Assembly: GCA_963843465.1 (NCBI GenBank)
Contig: CAWJKP010000001.1
Coordinates: 1,612,001 to 1,676,000, forward strand
Reading direction: 5' to 3'
DNA from: CAWJKP01 sp963843465
GTDB lineage: Bacteria > Planctomycetota > Planctomycetia > Pirellulales > Thermoguttaceae
DNA length: 64,000 bases
Shown here: positions 30,601-41,107 of the stretch, in pieces
Numbering within the stretch: the first letter of the stretch is position 1
Layout of the letters: every line of letters begins with the position of its first letter
Made by a program: the position numbers and the translations under genes
Notes under the pieces: model-generated
The model's input: only the letters and a program-made list of their open reading frames with translations
Databases searched by the model: none
What the model was told of the DNA's origin: nothing

Positions 30601-33600
30601 CGTGGTGGTCACGCTGAGCACCGAAAGGCTGCCGCCGACGCCATTGGTGGTCAGGCTGGTCAGGGCCGTGCTTCCGCCCACGGCCGCCGCGAAGGTGGTG
30701 GCCCCGGTACTGGTCGTCTGCAGGGTCTTGCCGCCGTCGACCGTCCCACCGAAGGTGATCGCCCCGCTGCCCGTGCTGACCACGGTCGCTCCCGCCAGCG
30801 TCGTCGCCCCGCCGGTCACCTGGAAGGCGCTGTTGGTGGTCGTGTACGTGCCGTTGAGGGTGACCGTGGCGTTGTTGTACGTCTGGGCCCCCGTGGTGGT
30901 GACGCTGAGCACCGAAAGGCTGCCGCCGACGCCGCCACTGGTGGTCAGGCTGGTCAGCGCCGTGCTTCCGCCCACGGCCGCCGAGAAGGTGGTGGCCCCG
31001 GTACTGGTCGTCTGCAGGGTCTTGCCGCCGTCGACCGTCCCACCGAAGGTGATCACCCCGCTGCCCGTGCTGACCACGGTCGCTCCCACCAACGTCGTCG
31101 CGCCGCTGGTCACGTGGAAGGTGCTGCTGGTGGTCGTGTACGTGCCGTTGAGGGTGACCATGGCGCTGTTGTACGTCTGGGCCCCCGTGGTGGTGACGCT
31201 GAGCACCGAAAGGCTGCCGCCGACGCCATTGGTGGTCAGGCTGGTCAGGGCCGTGCTTCCGCCCACGACCGCCGAGAAGGTGGTGGCCCCGGTACTGATC
31301 GTCTGCAGGGTCTCGCCGTCGTCGACCGTCCCACCGAAGGTGATCGCCCCGCTAACCGTGTTGACCACGGTCGCTCCCGCCAACGTCGTCGCCCCGCTGG
31401 TCACCTGGAAGGCGCTGTTGGTGGTCCTGTACGTGCCGTTGAGGGTGACCGTGGCGCTGTTGTTGTACGTCTGCGCTCCCGTGGTGGTGACGCTGACGCC
31501 GAGAGGCTGCCGCCGACGCCATTGGTGGTCAGGCTGGTCAGGGCCGGGCCTCCGCCCACGGCCGCCGAGAAGGTGGTGGCCCCGGTACTGGTCGTCTGTA
31601 GCGTCTTGCCGCCGTTGACCGTCCCGCCGAAGGTGATCGCCCCGCTGCCCGTGCTGACCGCCGTCGCTCCCGCCAACGTCGTCGCGCCGCTGGTCACCTG
31701 GAAGGCGCTGTTGGTGGTCGTGTACGTGCCGTTGAGGGTGACCGTGGCGCTGCCATACGTCTGGGTCCCCGTGGTGGTGACGCTGACCACCGAAAGGCTG
31801 CTGCCGACGCCGCCACTGGTGGTCAGGCTGGTCAGGGCCGTGCTTCCGCCCACGGCCGCCGAGAAGGTGGTGACCCCGGTACTGGTCGTCTGCAGGGTCT
31901 TGCCGTCGTCGACCGTCCCACCGAAGGTGATCGCCCCGCTGCCCGTGCTGACCACCGTCGCTCCCGCCAACGTCGTCGCGCCGCTGGTGACCTGGAAGGC
32001 GCTGTTGGTGGTCGTGTACGTGCCGTCGAGGGTGACCGTGGCGTTGTTGTACGTCTGGGCCCCCGTGGTGGTCACGCTGGGCGCCGAGAGGCTGCCGCCG
32101 ACGCCATTGGTGGTCAGGCTGGTCAGCGGCGTGCTTCCGCCCACGGCCGCCGCGAAGGTGGTGGCCCCGGTACTGGTCGTCTGCAGGGTCTTGCCGTCGT
32201 CGACCGTCCCGCCGAAGGTGATCGCCCCGCTGCCCGTGCTGACCACCGTCGCTCCCGCCAACGTCGTCGCGCCGCTGGTGACCTGGAAGGCGCTGTTGGT
32301 GGTCGTGTACGTGCCGTCGAGGGTGACCGTGGCGTTGTTGTACGTCTGGGCCCCCGTGGTGGTCACGCTGGGCGCCGAGAGGCTGCCGCCGACGCCATTG
32401 GTGGTCAGGCTGGTCAGCGGCGTGCTTCCGCCCACGGCCGCCGCGAAGGTGGTGGCCCCGGTACTGGTCGTCTGCAGGGTCTTGCTGCCGTTGACCGTCC
32501 CGCCGAAGGTGATCGCCCCGCTGCCCGTGCTGACCACGGTCGCTCCCGCCAGCGTCGTCGCCCCGCCGGTCACCTCGAAGGCGCTGTTGGTGGTCCTGTA
32601 CGTGCCGTTGAGGGTGACCGTGGCGCTGTTGTTGTACGTCTGGGCCCCCGTGGTGGTCACACTGAGCGCCGAGAGGCCGCCGCCGACGCCATTGGTGGTC
32701 AGGCTGGTCAGCGGCGTGCTTCCGCCCACGGCCGCCGAGAAGGTGGTGGCCCCGGTACTGGTCGTCTGCAGGGTCTCGCCGTCGTCGACCGTCCCACCGA
32801 AGGTGATCGCCCCGCTGCCCGTGCTGACCACGGTCGTTCCCGCCAACGTCGTCGCCCCGCCGGTCACCTGGAAGGCGCTGTTGGTAGTCGTGTACGCGCC
32901 GTTGAGGGTGACCGTGGCGTTGTTGTACGTCTGGGCCCCCGTGGTCGTGACGTTGAGCGCCGAGAGGCTGTTGCCAGCGCTGGCAGTCGTGGCCAGGCTG
33001 GTCAGCGGCGTGGTGCTGCCCACCGCGCCGGTGAATTGGGCCAGTCCGGTAGTGGTCACCGTCACTGCCGACGTCCCGTCCAGCGTCGCCCCAAAGCTGA
33101 CCGAGCTTGCGGTAATGCTCGTGGTCGCGCTGGAGAGCGTCACCGCGCTAGCGATGCTGATCGCATTGGTCTGCGTGCTAACGGCGGCACCGGTAATCTT
33201 CGTGTTGCCGACCAGATTGTTGATGCTCAAGCCCGCATCCACGTTCAGAGCCCCGACCTGGAATGTTACGTCCCCGGTGACGCCAACGATGTCAATTTGG
33301 GTGACGCCAGATCCGGTGAGGCTCCCCGTAGTGGTTTCTTGACCGTTGGGGCTAAAGTAGCTACCAGCGTTCCCTTGCAGGCTGATGGTGTTGCCCGTGC
33401 CGGCGTCAAAAACCAGGTTGGTCCCCGAGTTGCTTAGGGCCGCGTTCGTAACGCCGCTGTCGAGGGTAAAGGTCAAGGTGCTGCCGAAGAGGTTGAGCGA
33501 TGCGAGCAATCGCCGATCTTCCAGGACCTCGCCTGCCAGGTGCCGGCGGCAGAAGGGTCTTTTCCGCTGCTTACCCTTGGTCTGAGTGTTTTTCCGCCAC

Positions 33601-33614
33601 CAGTTACGAAACAT
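21618..33614 (-). CDS. Giant repetitive surface protein with planctomycete LEDRRLL signal (two frameshifts)
   Basis: About 4,000 residues. The N-terminus is a basic stretch followed by GEVLEDRRLLASLNLFG, the planctomycete-type signal of large secreted proteins. The body is rich in Thr, Ser, Gly, Ala and Val, almost without Cys, and made of four successive tandem-repeat families of 69-100 residues each (listed separately). Their alternating short strands suggest a beta-helix or stacked-beta adhesin/S-layer-like rod. The last roughly 500 residues are unique and show no cell-wall anchor or barrel that I can see. Frames break near 31494, where a G present in neighbouring repeat units is missing, and near 22297. 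ATG 33614 has GAGGAG 8 bases upstream. An opposite-strand open frame over the same DNA is a by-product of the repeats. Function, probably adhesion or envelope structure, is inferred. Confidence 0.8.
23110..25435 (-). repeat. 207-bp coding tandem repeat array (11 units)
   Basis: Units recur every 207 bases (69 codons). For example, the segment encoding QVYQEAVTLSAGTTLTAS recurs near 23287, 23494, 23701, 23908 and so on to 25357. Units differ at scattered bases but not in length. Each unit includes FDATVAG and LDGAVTGLSSLNV. The strict spacing and high identity indicate recent expansion or ongoing gene conversion inside the giant surface-protein gene. Confidence 0.9.
25440..27290 (-). repeat. 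Coding tandem repeat array of about 300 bp (6 units)
   Basis: Six units of about 297-325 bases encode segments such as GGGVNPNVTFEQTVDSLAGS and VNDPGTTWFEGNVG. The two units nearest the N-terminus carry GSNPAAAAGPTNHNGNQDF where the others read VNATRNGDQDF, which explains their greater length. Part of the giant surface-protein gene. Confidence 0.88.
27780..29760 (-). repeat. Coding tandem repeat array of about 245 bp (about 6 units plus divergent relatives)
   Basis: Between 28490 and 29760, units of roughly 243-253 bases encode TTQINGGGVTTSGLQDYQDA and ITFESTLDG-type segments. From 27780 to 28490 more divergent relatives keep the INGGGVTTSG core but vary in length. Part of the giant surface-protein gene. 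Confidence 0.85.
29760..33000 (-). repeat. Coding tandem repeat array of about 295 bp (about 11 units)
   Basis: About eleven units of roughly 295 bases (about 98 codons) encode TTTGAQTYNNATVTLNGTYT, TTLAGATVVSTGSGAITFGG and LQTTSTGATTFSAAVGGS. The segment AFSAAVGG-type motif recurs near 29815, 30110, 30405 and onward to 32740. Adjacent units are nearly identical. This is the first repeat block after the N-terminus of the giant surface protein. Confidence 0.88.
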
Positions 33615-33896
33615 AGGAGATCTCCTCACCTAGCATGAGCGTAAACTGCGTGGCTCGGAACGTGGGATACGACCACACAAGCCGAAGGGGGTATTATGAC
33701 TATGCCGCCCCTGCAAATCAAGCATTTCGCTCATCTTCAGACCGACAGAGCGCCTGGTGTGCGATGCGTATTGCAGCGGGGCCGGCTGTTGCAGTAGAGC
33801 TGCGCGTCGGTCGCAAGGGCCTGTATGTCTGCCCAACTTATTGTCTGGCAGGCCCTAAGTGGTTTGTGGTCAGGAAGTTGCGCCGCGGAGCCTCGG

Positions 33897-34729
33897 TCAG
33901 GCCAAGAGTTGGGCGGCCGGCACGCCGTGCGAGCCGAAATAGACCGTGTCGGTGGGCTGCAGCCGGCGCGGCGAATGCGGTTCTCCGGCGTGCCCAGGGC
34001 GGTGCCGTTGGTCGAATCCAGGTCTTCGATGACCAGCAGCTCGCCGTCGGCGCGGATCAGGGCGTGGTGCCAGGAGATCATGGGGAAGTCCAACACCACG
34101 TCGTTGTCGGGGGCGGCGCCGATGCGAATCAGCCGCGCATGACAGATTTCGCGGACCGGCGGCCAGGGCATGGAGACATCCCGCCCCAGGCGGATGGCGT
34201 CCAGGGTGGATACGGCCAGTTTCGACGTTACCCGCCGCTTGTTGACGAAGGTGCCGTTGCTGGATTCCAGGTCTTCCAGGAAGCAGCCGTCGGGCGTTTG
34301 CGTCAGCCGGCAGTGATGGGCGGAGACCGGGGGCAGGTTGACCACGATATCGCAATCGGCCGCGCTGCCGATCAGCCAACTTTGCGTTTCGCCGGGCTTT
34401 GCCACCGGCGGCTTGGCGGCGGCAACGTCGGCCGGCCGCCCGCCCGACGCCGGTTGCTGCCGCAGGGAGGCGTCATACTGTGTCCGCAGCGCCGGGTGGA
34501 GCAGGCAGATCTTCGCCCGGGCCAACTGGTTCAGAAGATGCTGCGCAGGCTCGGCATAGCGCCCGATGGCCAGCGTCTTCACGTGGGCCATCTGCCGGTG
34601 TGCCGCCAGGGTGATTACCGCCGGATTGGACTCGAAGCGGGCGATGCCCAGCAGGCGGTAGTAATCGGGAGGTTGTTCTTCCGGCGGGATTCCCAGCCAC
34701 AGGTGATAGGGGTCCAGCGGCGTCGACAT
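33897..34729 (-). CDS. J-like domain protein with two FHA domains (one frameshift)
   Basis: About 277 residues when repaired. The N-terminal 95 residues have the planctomycete J-like pattern: PYHLWLGIPPEEQPPDYYRL, then AHRQMAHVKTLAIG and LLNQLARAKICLLHP...YDASLR. No HPD triad is visible. Two FHA domains follow: one with LIGSAADCDIVV, SAHHCRL and ESSNGTFVNK, and one with RIGAAPDNDVVLDF, SWHHALI and DSTNGTALG. FHA domains bind phosphothreonine peptides. The frame breaks near 33966 (GGCTGCAG should read GGCCTGCAG), restoring LQPTDTVYFGSHGVPAAQLL and a stop. It diverges from the FHA/Hsp70 cluster on the plus strand, and I infer it works with it. Confidence 0.82.
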
Positions 34730-34946
34730 GGCAGGATTATATCACCCCCTGCATCATGGGTTCAATCACACCGGTTATACCCACTACTGTGGGGGTTGGG
34801 TGGCACGGACACCGAGAGAACAAAAGCAGAGAAAACCCGACTGCGGTTTCCGGGCCGGTTCGGGAAAAACGGCTGCTTTCTGGTTCATCCGGCTAAAGCG
34901 TACGCGGCCCCATCCTGGAGAACCGGAGACCTGTCCGGCGAGGGCG

Positions 34947-35032
34947 CCGAGTATGCTTCCTCTTCTCTGTTTCCCGATAACACGAGTCACGCAAACAAGC
35001 GCCGTGAACAGAGAAGAGGAACTATACTCGGT
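34947..35032. repeat. Palindromic repeat in the 516-base gap before the FHA/Hsp70 cluster
   Basis: Arms CCGAGTATGCTTCCTCTTCT and AGAAGAGGAACTATACTCGG enclose a loop of about 40 bases. The rest of the 34730-35245 gap shows no gene that I can support. Confidence 0.7.
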
Positions 35033-35245
35033 GTCCATACCCACGCGGCCTTCCCCCGCGAGTGGGGCTGCACCGACGGTTTCGCCGGTTGAACCGCCTT
35101 TTTCGACCGTCCGCGCATTCTTGAACCGGATGAACCTGCTTTCTTGTGGGGGGGAGTGCTTTCCTTTATCGCAGGGGCAAGTTACAATCACGTTCATGTC
35201 GCTTGCCCACAGACACCAAGCTCCTGGCGGAGCAGGGAGGCCATC

Positions 35246-36441
35246 ATGTGGCGAACTTTGTTTGCGGTGGTCGTGGTGCTCTTGACCGGCGCTTTCGGCG
35301 CCGAGGCCCTCAGCGCGGCCGACAATCCGCGCCTGGAGATGCCGCCGATCAACCACCCTTCACCCGGCCCAATCGCTCCGAGGAACAGAAACGCCGGGGT
35401 TCCCGCGGGGCGGCAGATTCTTCCGGGGAGACAAGCGGTTGCGTGGAACGCGCAGCCGGCGGGGGTGATGGGCGTACCCTATGTTTTCGGGCCTGGCACG
35501 GTCGAGTCGGCGCAGTTTCAGGGCCAGGGCGACTTCCTCCGCGCGGTCGGCTCGTGGCAGGTCGATGCCGCCACCGCACGGTGGATTGGCGCAGAGCTAC
35601 GCGCAGGAGTTGGCAGACTCCGAGTTGGCGGTTACGACCTACTTCCGCCGCAAGTTGCTGAACCAGTGGTATCGCCGCTTGCTGAAGCCCTCGGCCAAGC
35701 ATTCGTCGGTCTCGCCGGGCGAGCAGGTTTCCCCAGGCGAGCAGATTTACCGGCAGGCGTGCAAGGGCAACATCACCAAGGAATTGAATTGGCTCTTCTT
35801 GAGCCTTTTCGAGCAGCGGTTGTCATCCAACGCCCCGTTCCTGTCGGCCGTCCGCGGCGCGCCGGCCGGCGCGCCCGATCTACTCGAGGGGGACGTTCCG
35901 GCATATCTGGCTGACCGATCTGCCCGAGCGCGGTTTGCGGTTCCGGGCCAACGATGCGGCGCCGCTGGACGAGACCTGGCCGCACCTGTTGCAGGGCGAG
36001 GCGTTCAACTCCGAGCGCAAGCAGTTTGAGGAATGTCGTGATGAAGCGGCGGAGCAGATCAAGCAGAAAGGGACGATCGACTACGATCGCAACGAGAGCC
36101 TTCACCAGGCCTGCTTGCAGTTGTTTTTGAAGTTCGAGGAGGAGTGCACGTCCAAGCTGAAAGAGCCCGACGGGCCCAGGCCGCAGGAGTACGCGGAAGC
36201 CCGCCACTTCCTCAACTCGCTCCAGTTCCAGGTGTACCGGTTCGTGAAGTCGGACTACCAGGGAGAACGATACCAGTTCAAGGGGCAACAATTGAGCGAG
36301 CTGGTGGACCACATGGGAATGTGCGGACTGTACTTCGCCGATCCTCAGGCCGGCGACGAGCCGACCTACCACCGGCTGTTCAAGAGCTTGCAGACCGCCT
36401 ATCAGCGCCAGCTCCGCTTTGACCAGGAGCAAGTCAAGTAG
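35246..36441 (+). CDS. Exported protein of unknown function, FHA/Hsp70 cluster (two frameshifts)
   Basis: I do not recognise the family. ATG 35246 has AGGGAGG 5 bases upstream. A signal peptide (MWRTLFAVVVVLLTGAFGAE, cleavage about residue 25) leads to a Pro-rich stretch. A mixed domain follows with QSYAQELADSELAVTTYFRR, a short duplication SPGEQVSPGEQ, and the helical C-terminus ERKQFEECRDEAAEQIKQKG ... YQRQLRFDQEQVK. Shifts near 35585 and 35875 must be bridged to read it; repaired length is about 398 residues. The next gene starts 37 bases downstream, so this is probably the first gene of the operon. Confidence 0.65.
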
Positions 36442-36478
36442 TGGCGACCCCAGGAGTCTGCAAGATCAAGGTGAGGCG

Positions 36479-38142
36479 ATGCAAGTCGAGATTCGAATCC
36501 TCTCGGGTGCTCGACGCGGCGAGCACCTGACGCTGAGCGCGGGCGAAATCATCGCCGGCGGGCAGGCCGGGTGCGACGTCTTCTTCGATCCGAAGAACGA
36601 CCCTTCCGCCCGCGGCGTCTGCCTGCAATTGCTGGGTGAAGCGGACGGCTGGCGGATTCGCAAGCGGAGCGGCGGCACGGTGATGGTCAACCAGCAGGTG
36701 CTGGATTCCGAGATGCCGCTCCGCTCGCGCGACGTCGTGCGGCTGTCGCCGGCCGGGCCGGACTTCCGCTTCACGATTGCAGCCCCGCACCAAGACGGCC
36801 ATGCCCTGCCGCAATCGCCGCCGGTCGAGGCGTCTTCCCCGCCGGCCGCTTCCCTGCCCCAGCCCGCAACGGCAGCGCCCGCCGCCCTCGAAGCGGACGA
36901 TGCTGCGGGCAGTTCGCCGCCGCAGCCATTACGGGTCGGCTGGGCCGCCGCCGCCGCACTGTTGCTCTTGCTGCTGGCCGCCGCCTGGTTCCTGCTCCCG
37001 CGACATCAAGGCGAAGTCGTCGTCGTGCCGCCACGCGGTGAATCGCCTTCGGGCCGGGACAAACCGCAACCGCCTCTCAAGCCCCAGCTCCAAGACACGG
37101 GGCAAAACAAACCGGATCCGGCGCCAAGCCGAATGGATCGGCGCCGCCCAAGGCCGCGGAGAACACGGGAAGCAAGAACCCGGGAAGCAACACCGGCGCC
37201 AGCGCAGAAGGGCCCGGCGGCAAGACGCCGCCGCCGCCCGAAAAAGAACCACCAGTCGATCTGCCGCCGCCGCAGTCGCCCGGCGGGGAACTGAAGAAGG
37301 CAACGCCGCCGGCCAATCCGCCACCCGGCGAGCCGCCGGTCGCCCTGTTGGCAGTGGAAGACGCTCGTCACGGGGTCCTGCAACCGTTCGCCGTGGCCTG
37401 TGCGGCAAAGCAGGACGGTCATCCCGTCTTGCTGACCACCGCGCGTCTGGCCACGCTCATGGGTCTTGCGGGTCGGCGCCACCCCCCGCGGTTCTTCGCA
37501 CTATTGCCCGACGATTCGCAGGCCGGCGTCAGCGTGGTGGAACTTGATCGGCGGGCGATCTGCTTGCACCTGCTATACACGGCCGCGTTGGAAGAGCGGA
37601 ACAGGGAAGGGGCCGAATTCTTCGATCTTGCCTGCCTGACGTGCCTGTCGGAGCTGCCCCCTTCATACCCCCTGCGTACGGTTGCCAAGCTCAAGAGCGT
37701 CGAGGCCGTCAAGCAGGGAGGCAAGTTGACCTGCTGGACCCTGGATCGGCCGCCCGACATTCCTTTCCGCGACGGCAAGGTCGAGGGCAACTGCAAGCTA
37801 TTCGTGCGGAAGCAATCCGTGCAATTGGAGCAGGAGATTTTCTTGGACTCGAAGGGCGACGCTGATAACGGCCAACCGGGGCGCCGTTTGTTCGAGCTGC
37901 AAGGGTTCGAGGGCGACCTCCACCTGCTCGAGGGAAGCCCGGTGCTCAACGAGGCGAACGAGCTGGTGGCCATTTGCACCAAGGTGCCGGAGCCGGAGCC
38001 GAGGCAGCCGCGGCTGCCGCGGGCGGCGTTGATCGACGCGGAAATGCTCTCCGCCCTGTGGACCGGTCTTCCCGCCAAACAATGGGCCGTTGTAGGGCCG
38101 GGGAACACCGCGGCAGCCCCCGAAGCCCCGTCTTCCCCCTGA
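36479..38142 (+). CDS. FHA-membrane-trypsin-like protein (one frameshift)
   Basis: About 554 residues when repaired. An N-terminal FHA-like domain (about 1-100: QVEIRILSGARRGEHLTL, ending RDVVRLSPAGPDFRF) is followed by a Pro/Ala linker, one membrane helix (about 162-181, AAAALLLLLLAAAWFLLP) and a long Pro/Lys/Gly-rich linker. The C-terminal domain resembles a degenerate trypsin-like (HtrA/S1C) fold: HPVLLTTARLATLM stands where TAAHC is expected, and EGSPVLNEANELVAI matches the region of the catalytic serine. The likely histidine is missing, so activity is doubtful. The frame breaks near 37120; bridging restores a PPPEKEPPVDLPPP linker. GGTGAGG precedes ATG 36479. Hsp70 starts 8 bases after the stop. 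Confidence 0.7.
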
Positions 38143-38150
38143 GCGCTGCC

Positions 38151-40122
38151 ATGGCCAATTACGACTCCATCCGCAATTGCCCTGCCGAACCGGCCGTCGG
38201 GATTGACCTGGGAACCACCTATTCCCTGGTGGCCTACCTCGATTCCAGCGGGCGGCCCACTTGCCTGCCGGACTCCAACGGCGAAGTTCTGATGCCCAGT
38301 GCCGTGCTGGTGGAGGAGGATCGGATCCTCGTCGGCGAAGAGGCCATGAAGGGCGCCGTGTGCGCCATCGACAGCTATGCCGACTGTTTCAAGCGCGACA
38401 TGGGATTTCCCGCGTTCCGCCGCAGCGTGCGCGGCAAGCACGTTCCGCCCGAGGTGCTCAGCGCCCTGGTGCTGGAGCGCTTGAAGCAGGAAGCCCAGCG
38501 GCACCTCGGTCCCTTGAGCAAGGCGGTGATCACCGTGCCCGCCTATTTCGACGAGTTGTGCCGCAAGGCCACGCAGGACGCGGGGAGCCTGGCGGGATGG
38601 AACGTGCTGGACATCATCAACGAGCCGATTGCCGCCGCGTTGTACTGCGGTTCCGAGCAGAGCGGTCTGGGCCGGGGGGAGCCGCCCGGCGGCCGGCCCG
38701 AGCGGATCGTGGTCTATGACCTGGGCGGCGGCACCTTCGACGTGAGCCTGCTGGAGATCGACGGCTCGACCTTCCGCACCATCGCCACCGACGGCGACGT
38801 GCAGCTTGGCGGGCAGGACTTCGACCAGCGGCTGGTGCACCATCTGGCCGAGCAGTTCCTTGCCGCCCACGGCGTCGATCCCCGCAGCGACCCCCGCGAC
38901 GCCTTCCAGCTCTGGCAAGACGCCCGCACCGCCAAGCACGCGCTTTCGGCCTATCCCAGCACGCCGGTGGTCATTTTCCATGCCGGGCTCCGCATGCGCG
39001 TCGACCTTGCCCGCGAAACCTTCGAGGAGCTTGTCCGCGACCTCCTGGAACGGACCAAGGAGACCACGGACATGCTCGTTCGCAACGCCGGGCTCGCCTG
39101 GAGGGAGATCGACCGCGTTCTGCTCTCCGGCGGCGCGGTGCGCATGCCCATGGTCGGCCGCATGGTGCGGGAGCTGACCGGCAAGGAACCGCAACTGGCG
39201 CCGCCGCCCGACGAGGCCGTCGCCCGCGGCGCCGCCCTCTATGCCGGCATGTTGCTGGGCCATCCCGTGGCGGGCGGCCGCCGCCGCTGCGAGCTGATCC
39301 ACGTCAACTCGCACAGCCTGGGCGTGGTCGGCTTCGATCGGGCAACCGACCAGCCGGTCAACGCCGTGCTCATTCCGCGGAACACCCCCATCCCCGCCGA
39401 GATGATCCGCTCCTTCCGCACCCAGGAAGACGGCCAGCGAAGCGTCGTCGTTCCCGTGGTGGAAGGCGAGAGCGAGCGCCCCGAGTTCTGCGTGCCCCTG
39501 GGCAAGTGCGTGGTCCGCGATCTGCCGCCGGGACTCCCCAAGGGCACCAAGGTGGAAGTCGCTTACCGCTACCTGGCCAACGGGCGACTGGCCGTCTCGG
39601 CATCGGTGCCCAGCACCGGGCACTCCGCCGGAGTGGAAATCCAGCGGGCTCGCTCGCTGGCCGGCACAACCCTGGCGGCCTGGAAGGCGGAATTGTGCGG
39701 CAGCCGAGCGCCGCCATCCACGGCCTCGCCGGCAGAGGAGCAGCGGTCGGCGGCATCGGGCAGCCGCCCCGACCGCGCCAGCCTGGTGCGGCAAATCGAT
39801 CTCCTCCACGGTCGCATCGGCCGGCTGGCCGCGCCGGGAGGTGCCCGCCCCGCTGGCCGCCAGCCGGAAAGCGACCTTGGCAGAGGAGCGGACGCTGGAA
39901 ACGGCCCGACAGCGGGTCGCCGAAGCCGAGCGCCGCCGCGACGGCGCCGTGGGAACGGCCGAGGCCGTGCAGTTCTGGTCCGAATTGTCGCAGGCGCGGC
40001 AGGCGCAACTGGAGGCAGCCGATGACGTCGCCTTCGCCTACCTGGTCCTCGGCCGCGAGTGCGCCGACCATGCCTTCTGCCCCCCCGCGCCGAATTCGAC
40101 CTGGAAGAAGCCCGCCGCCTGA
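38151..40122 (+). CDS. Hsp70/DnaK-family chaperone with divergent C-terminus (one frameshift)
   Basis: An Hsp70-type ATPase. The nucleotide-binding domain includes GIDLGTTYSLVAYL (about 17-30), ITVPAYFDELCRKATQDAG, INEPIAAALY, VYDLGGGTFDVSLL (about 187-200) and LSGGAVRMPMV. The substrate-binding beta domain retains HSLGVVGFD and LIPRNTPIPAE. The helical lid is replaced by a low-complexity linker and a coiled coil (EERTLETARQRVAEAERRRD) ending in NSTWKKPAA, without the EEVD-like or DnaK acidic tail. A shift near 39840 must be bridged; repaired length is about 657 residues. It lies between FHA proteins and lacks grpE or dnaJ neighbours, so it is a specialised paralogue and not the housekeeping dnaK. 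Confidence 0.88.
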
Positions 40123-40195
40123 GGCAATCTCTTGATTAGCGAGCTGTGGGAAAATAAGCTGGAGTACATCCCTTCAGAGTCCGCAGAGGCGTCCC

Positions 40196-41080
40196 GTGAC
40201 AAGGATCCCAGCAGATCATCCCCTGCGCAGAACATTTATTGAACAACCGGCCCAGACGCAGCCGCCGCAGTTGCCGCCGGCAGCGGCCCAACCGCCGCCG
40301 GCCCAGGGCCGGCAAGACGCCGCGCCGGCATCGTCGCCGCCGGGCCCCAGCACAGAGCCCGAGGTCCTGCTCGCCGCGCCCGTCCACCGCCCCCCCGTGG
40401 CCGTGCTCTGGGTTTTCGACGACGGTGGGACGACGGCGGAGTTGGTCCGCATCCGCTCCGCCAGCCTGGTCATCGGCCGCACGGAAGGAGACCTGCTCAT
40501 CGAACACGACCTGCAAATTTCCAATCGCCATGCCGAGATCGTGCGCGTTTTGGAGGACGAACATCACTATCGCTGGTACCTCCGCGACCTGGAGAGCACC
40601 AACGGCACTTTCGTCCGCATCCGCCAGGCGGTGCTCAAGGACAACGCCGAGATCATGATCGCCCGCAACCGCTTTCGCTTCGTCGCCACGCCCCCGGCCG
40701 ATCAGCAGCAGGAGGAGAAACCGCCGGAGATCGTGCCCGACCTCCGCAGCACCTGCACCTGGCGCGTAGCCGAGTCGTCCGTCGGCCCGCCGGATCGGCC
40801 CTGCCTCCTGGAGTTGCACGCCGACTGCGAGGGGCGCCGCCTCCCGCTGGTCAACGACTGGCTGCTGGTCGGTCGCGACAGCCAGGAGTGCATGATCGCG
40901 CTGGACCATGGCAACGTCAACCCCCGGCACGCCAAGATCTTCCGCGACGACCAGGACCGCTGGCACATCGAAGACCTCGGCTCGCTGAACGGCGTATGGC
41001 TGCGGATTACAGAAATCCCCCTGGGTAGCCGGAGCTGCTTCCTCCTGGGCGAGCAGTTGTTTGCCGTGGTGCTTTCTTAG
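40196..41080 (+). CDS. Double FHA-domain protein
   Basis: A 294-residue cytoplasmic protein with no membrane helix. After a Pro/Gln/Ala-rich N-terminus (about 15-65) there are two FHA domains: about 75-165, with LVIGRTEGDLLIEHD, SNRHAEIV and LESTNGTFVR; and about 200-290, with LLVGRDSQECMIALD, NPRHAKIF and LGSLNGVWLR. Both keep the Arg, Ser/Asn-x-His and Asn residues that contact phosphothreonine, with a small deviation (NPRH) in the second. GTG 40196 is the start; AGAGG lies just upstream. It is the last gene of the FHA/Hsp70 run. It could act as an adaptor reading kinase output. Intact frame. Confidence 0.85.
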   Translation: MTRIPADHPLRRTFIEQPAQTQPPQLPPAAAQPPPAQGRQDAAPASSPPGPSTEPEVLLAAPVHRPPVAVLWVFDDGGTTAELVRIRSASLVIGRTEGDLLIEHDLQISNRHAEIVRVLEDEHHYRWYLRDLESTNGTFVRIRQAVLKDNAEIMIARNRFRFVATPPADQQQEEKPPEIVPDLRSTCTWRVAESSVGPPDRPCLLELHADCEGRRLPLVNDWLLVGRDSQECMIALDHGNVNPRHAKIFRDDQDRWHIEDLGSLNGVWLRITEIPLGSRSCFLLGEQLFAVVLS

Positions 41081-41107
41081 TCAACATCCAATGGAACAGG
41101 CGCGGCG

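Noticed and set aside
23110..33000. CRISPR-like regular repeats
   Set aside because: Units are 207-300 bases, continuous, coding and without short unique spacers, and there are no cas genes.
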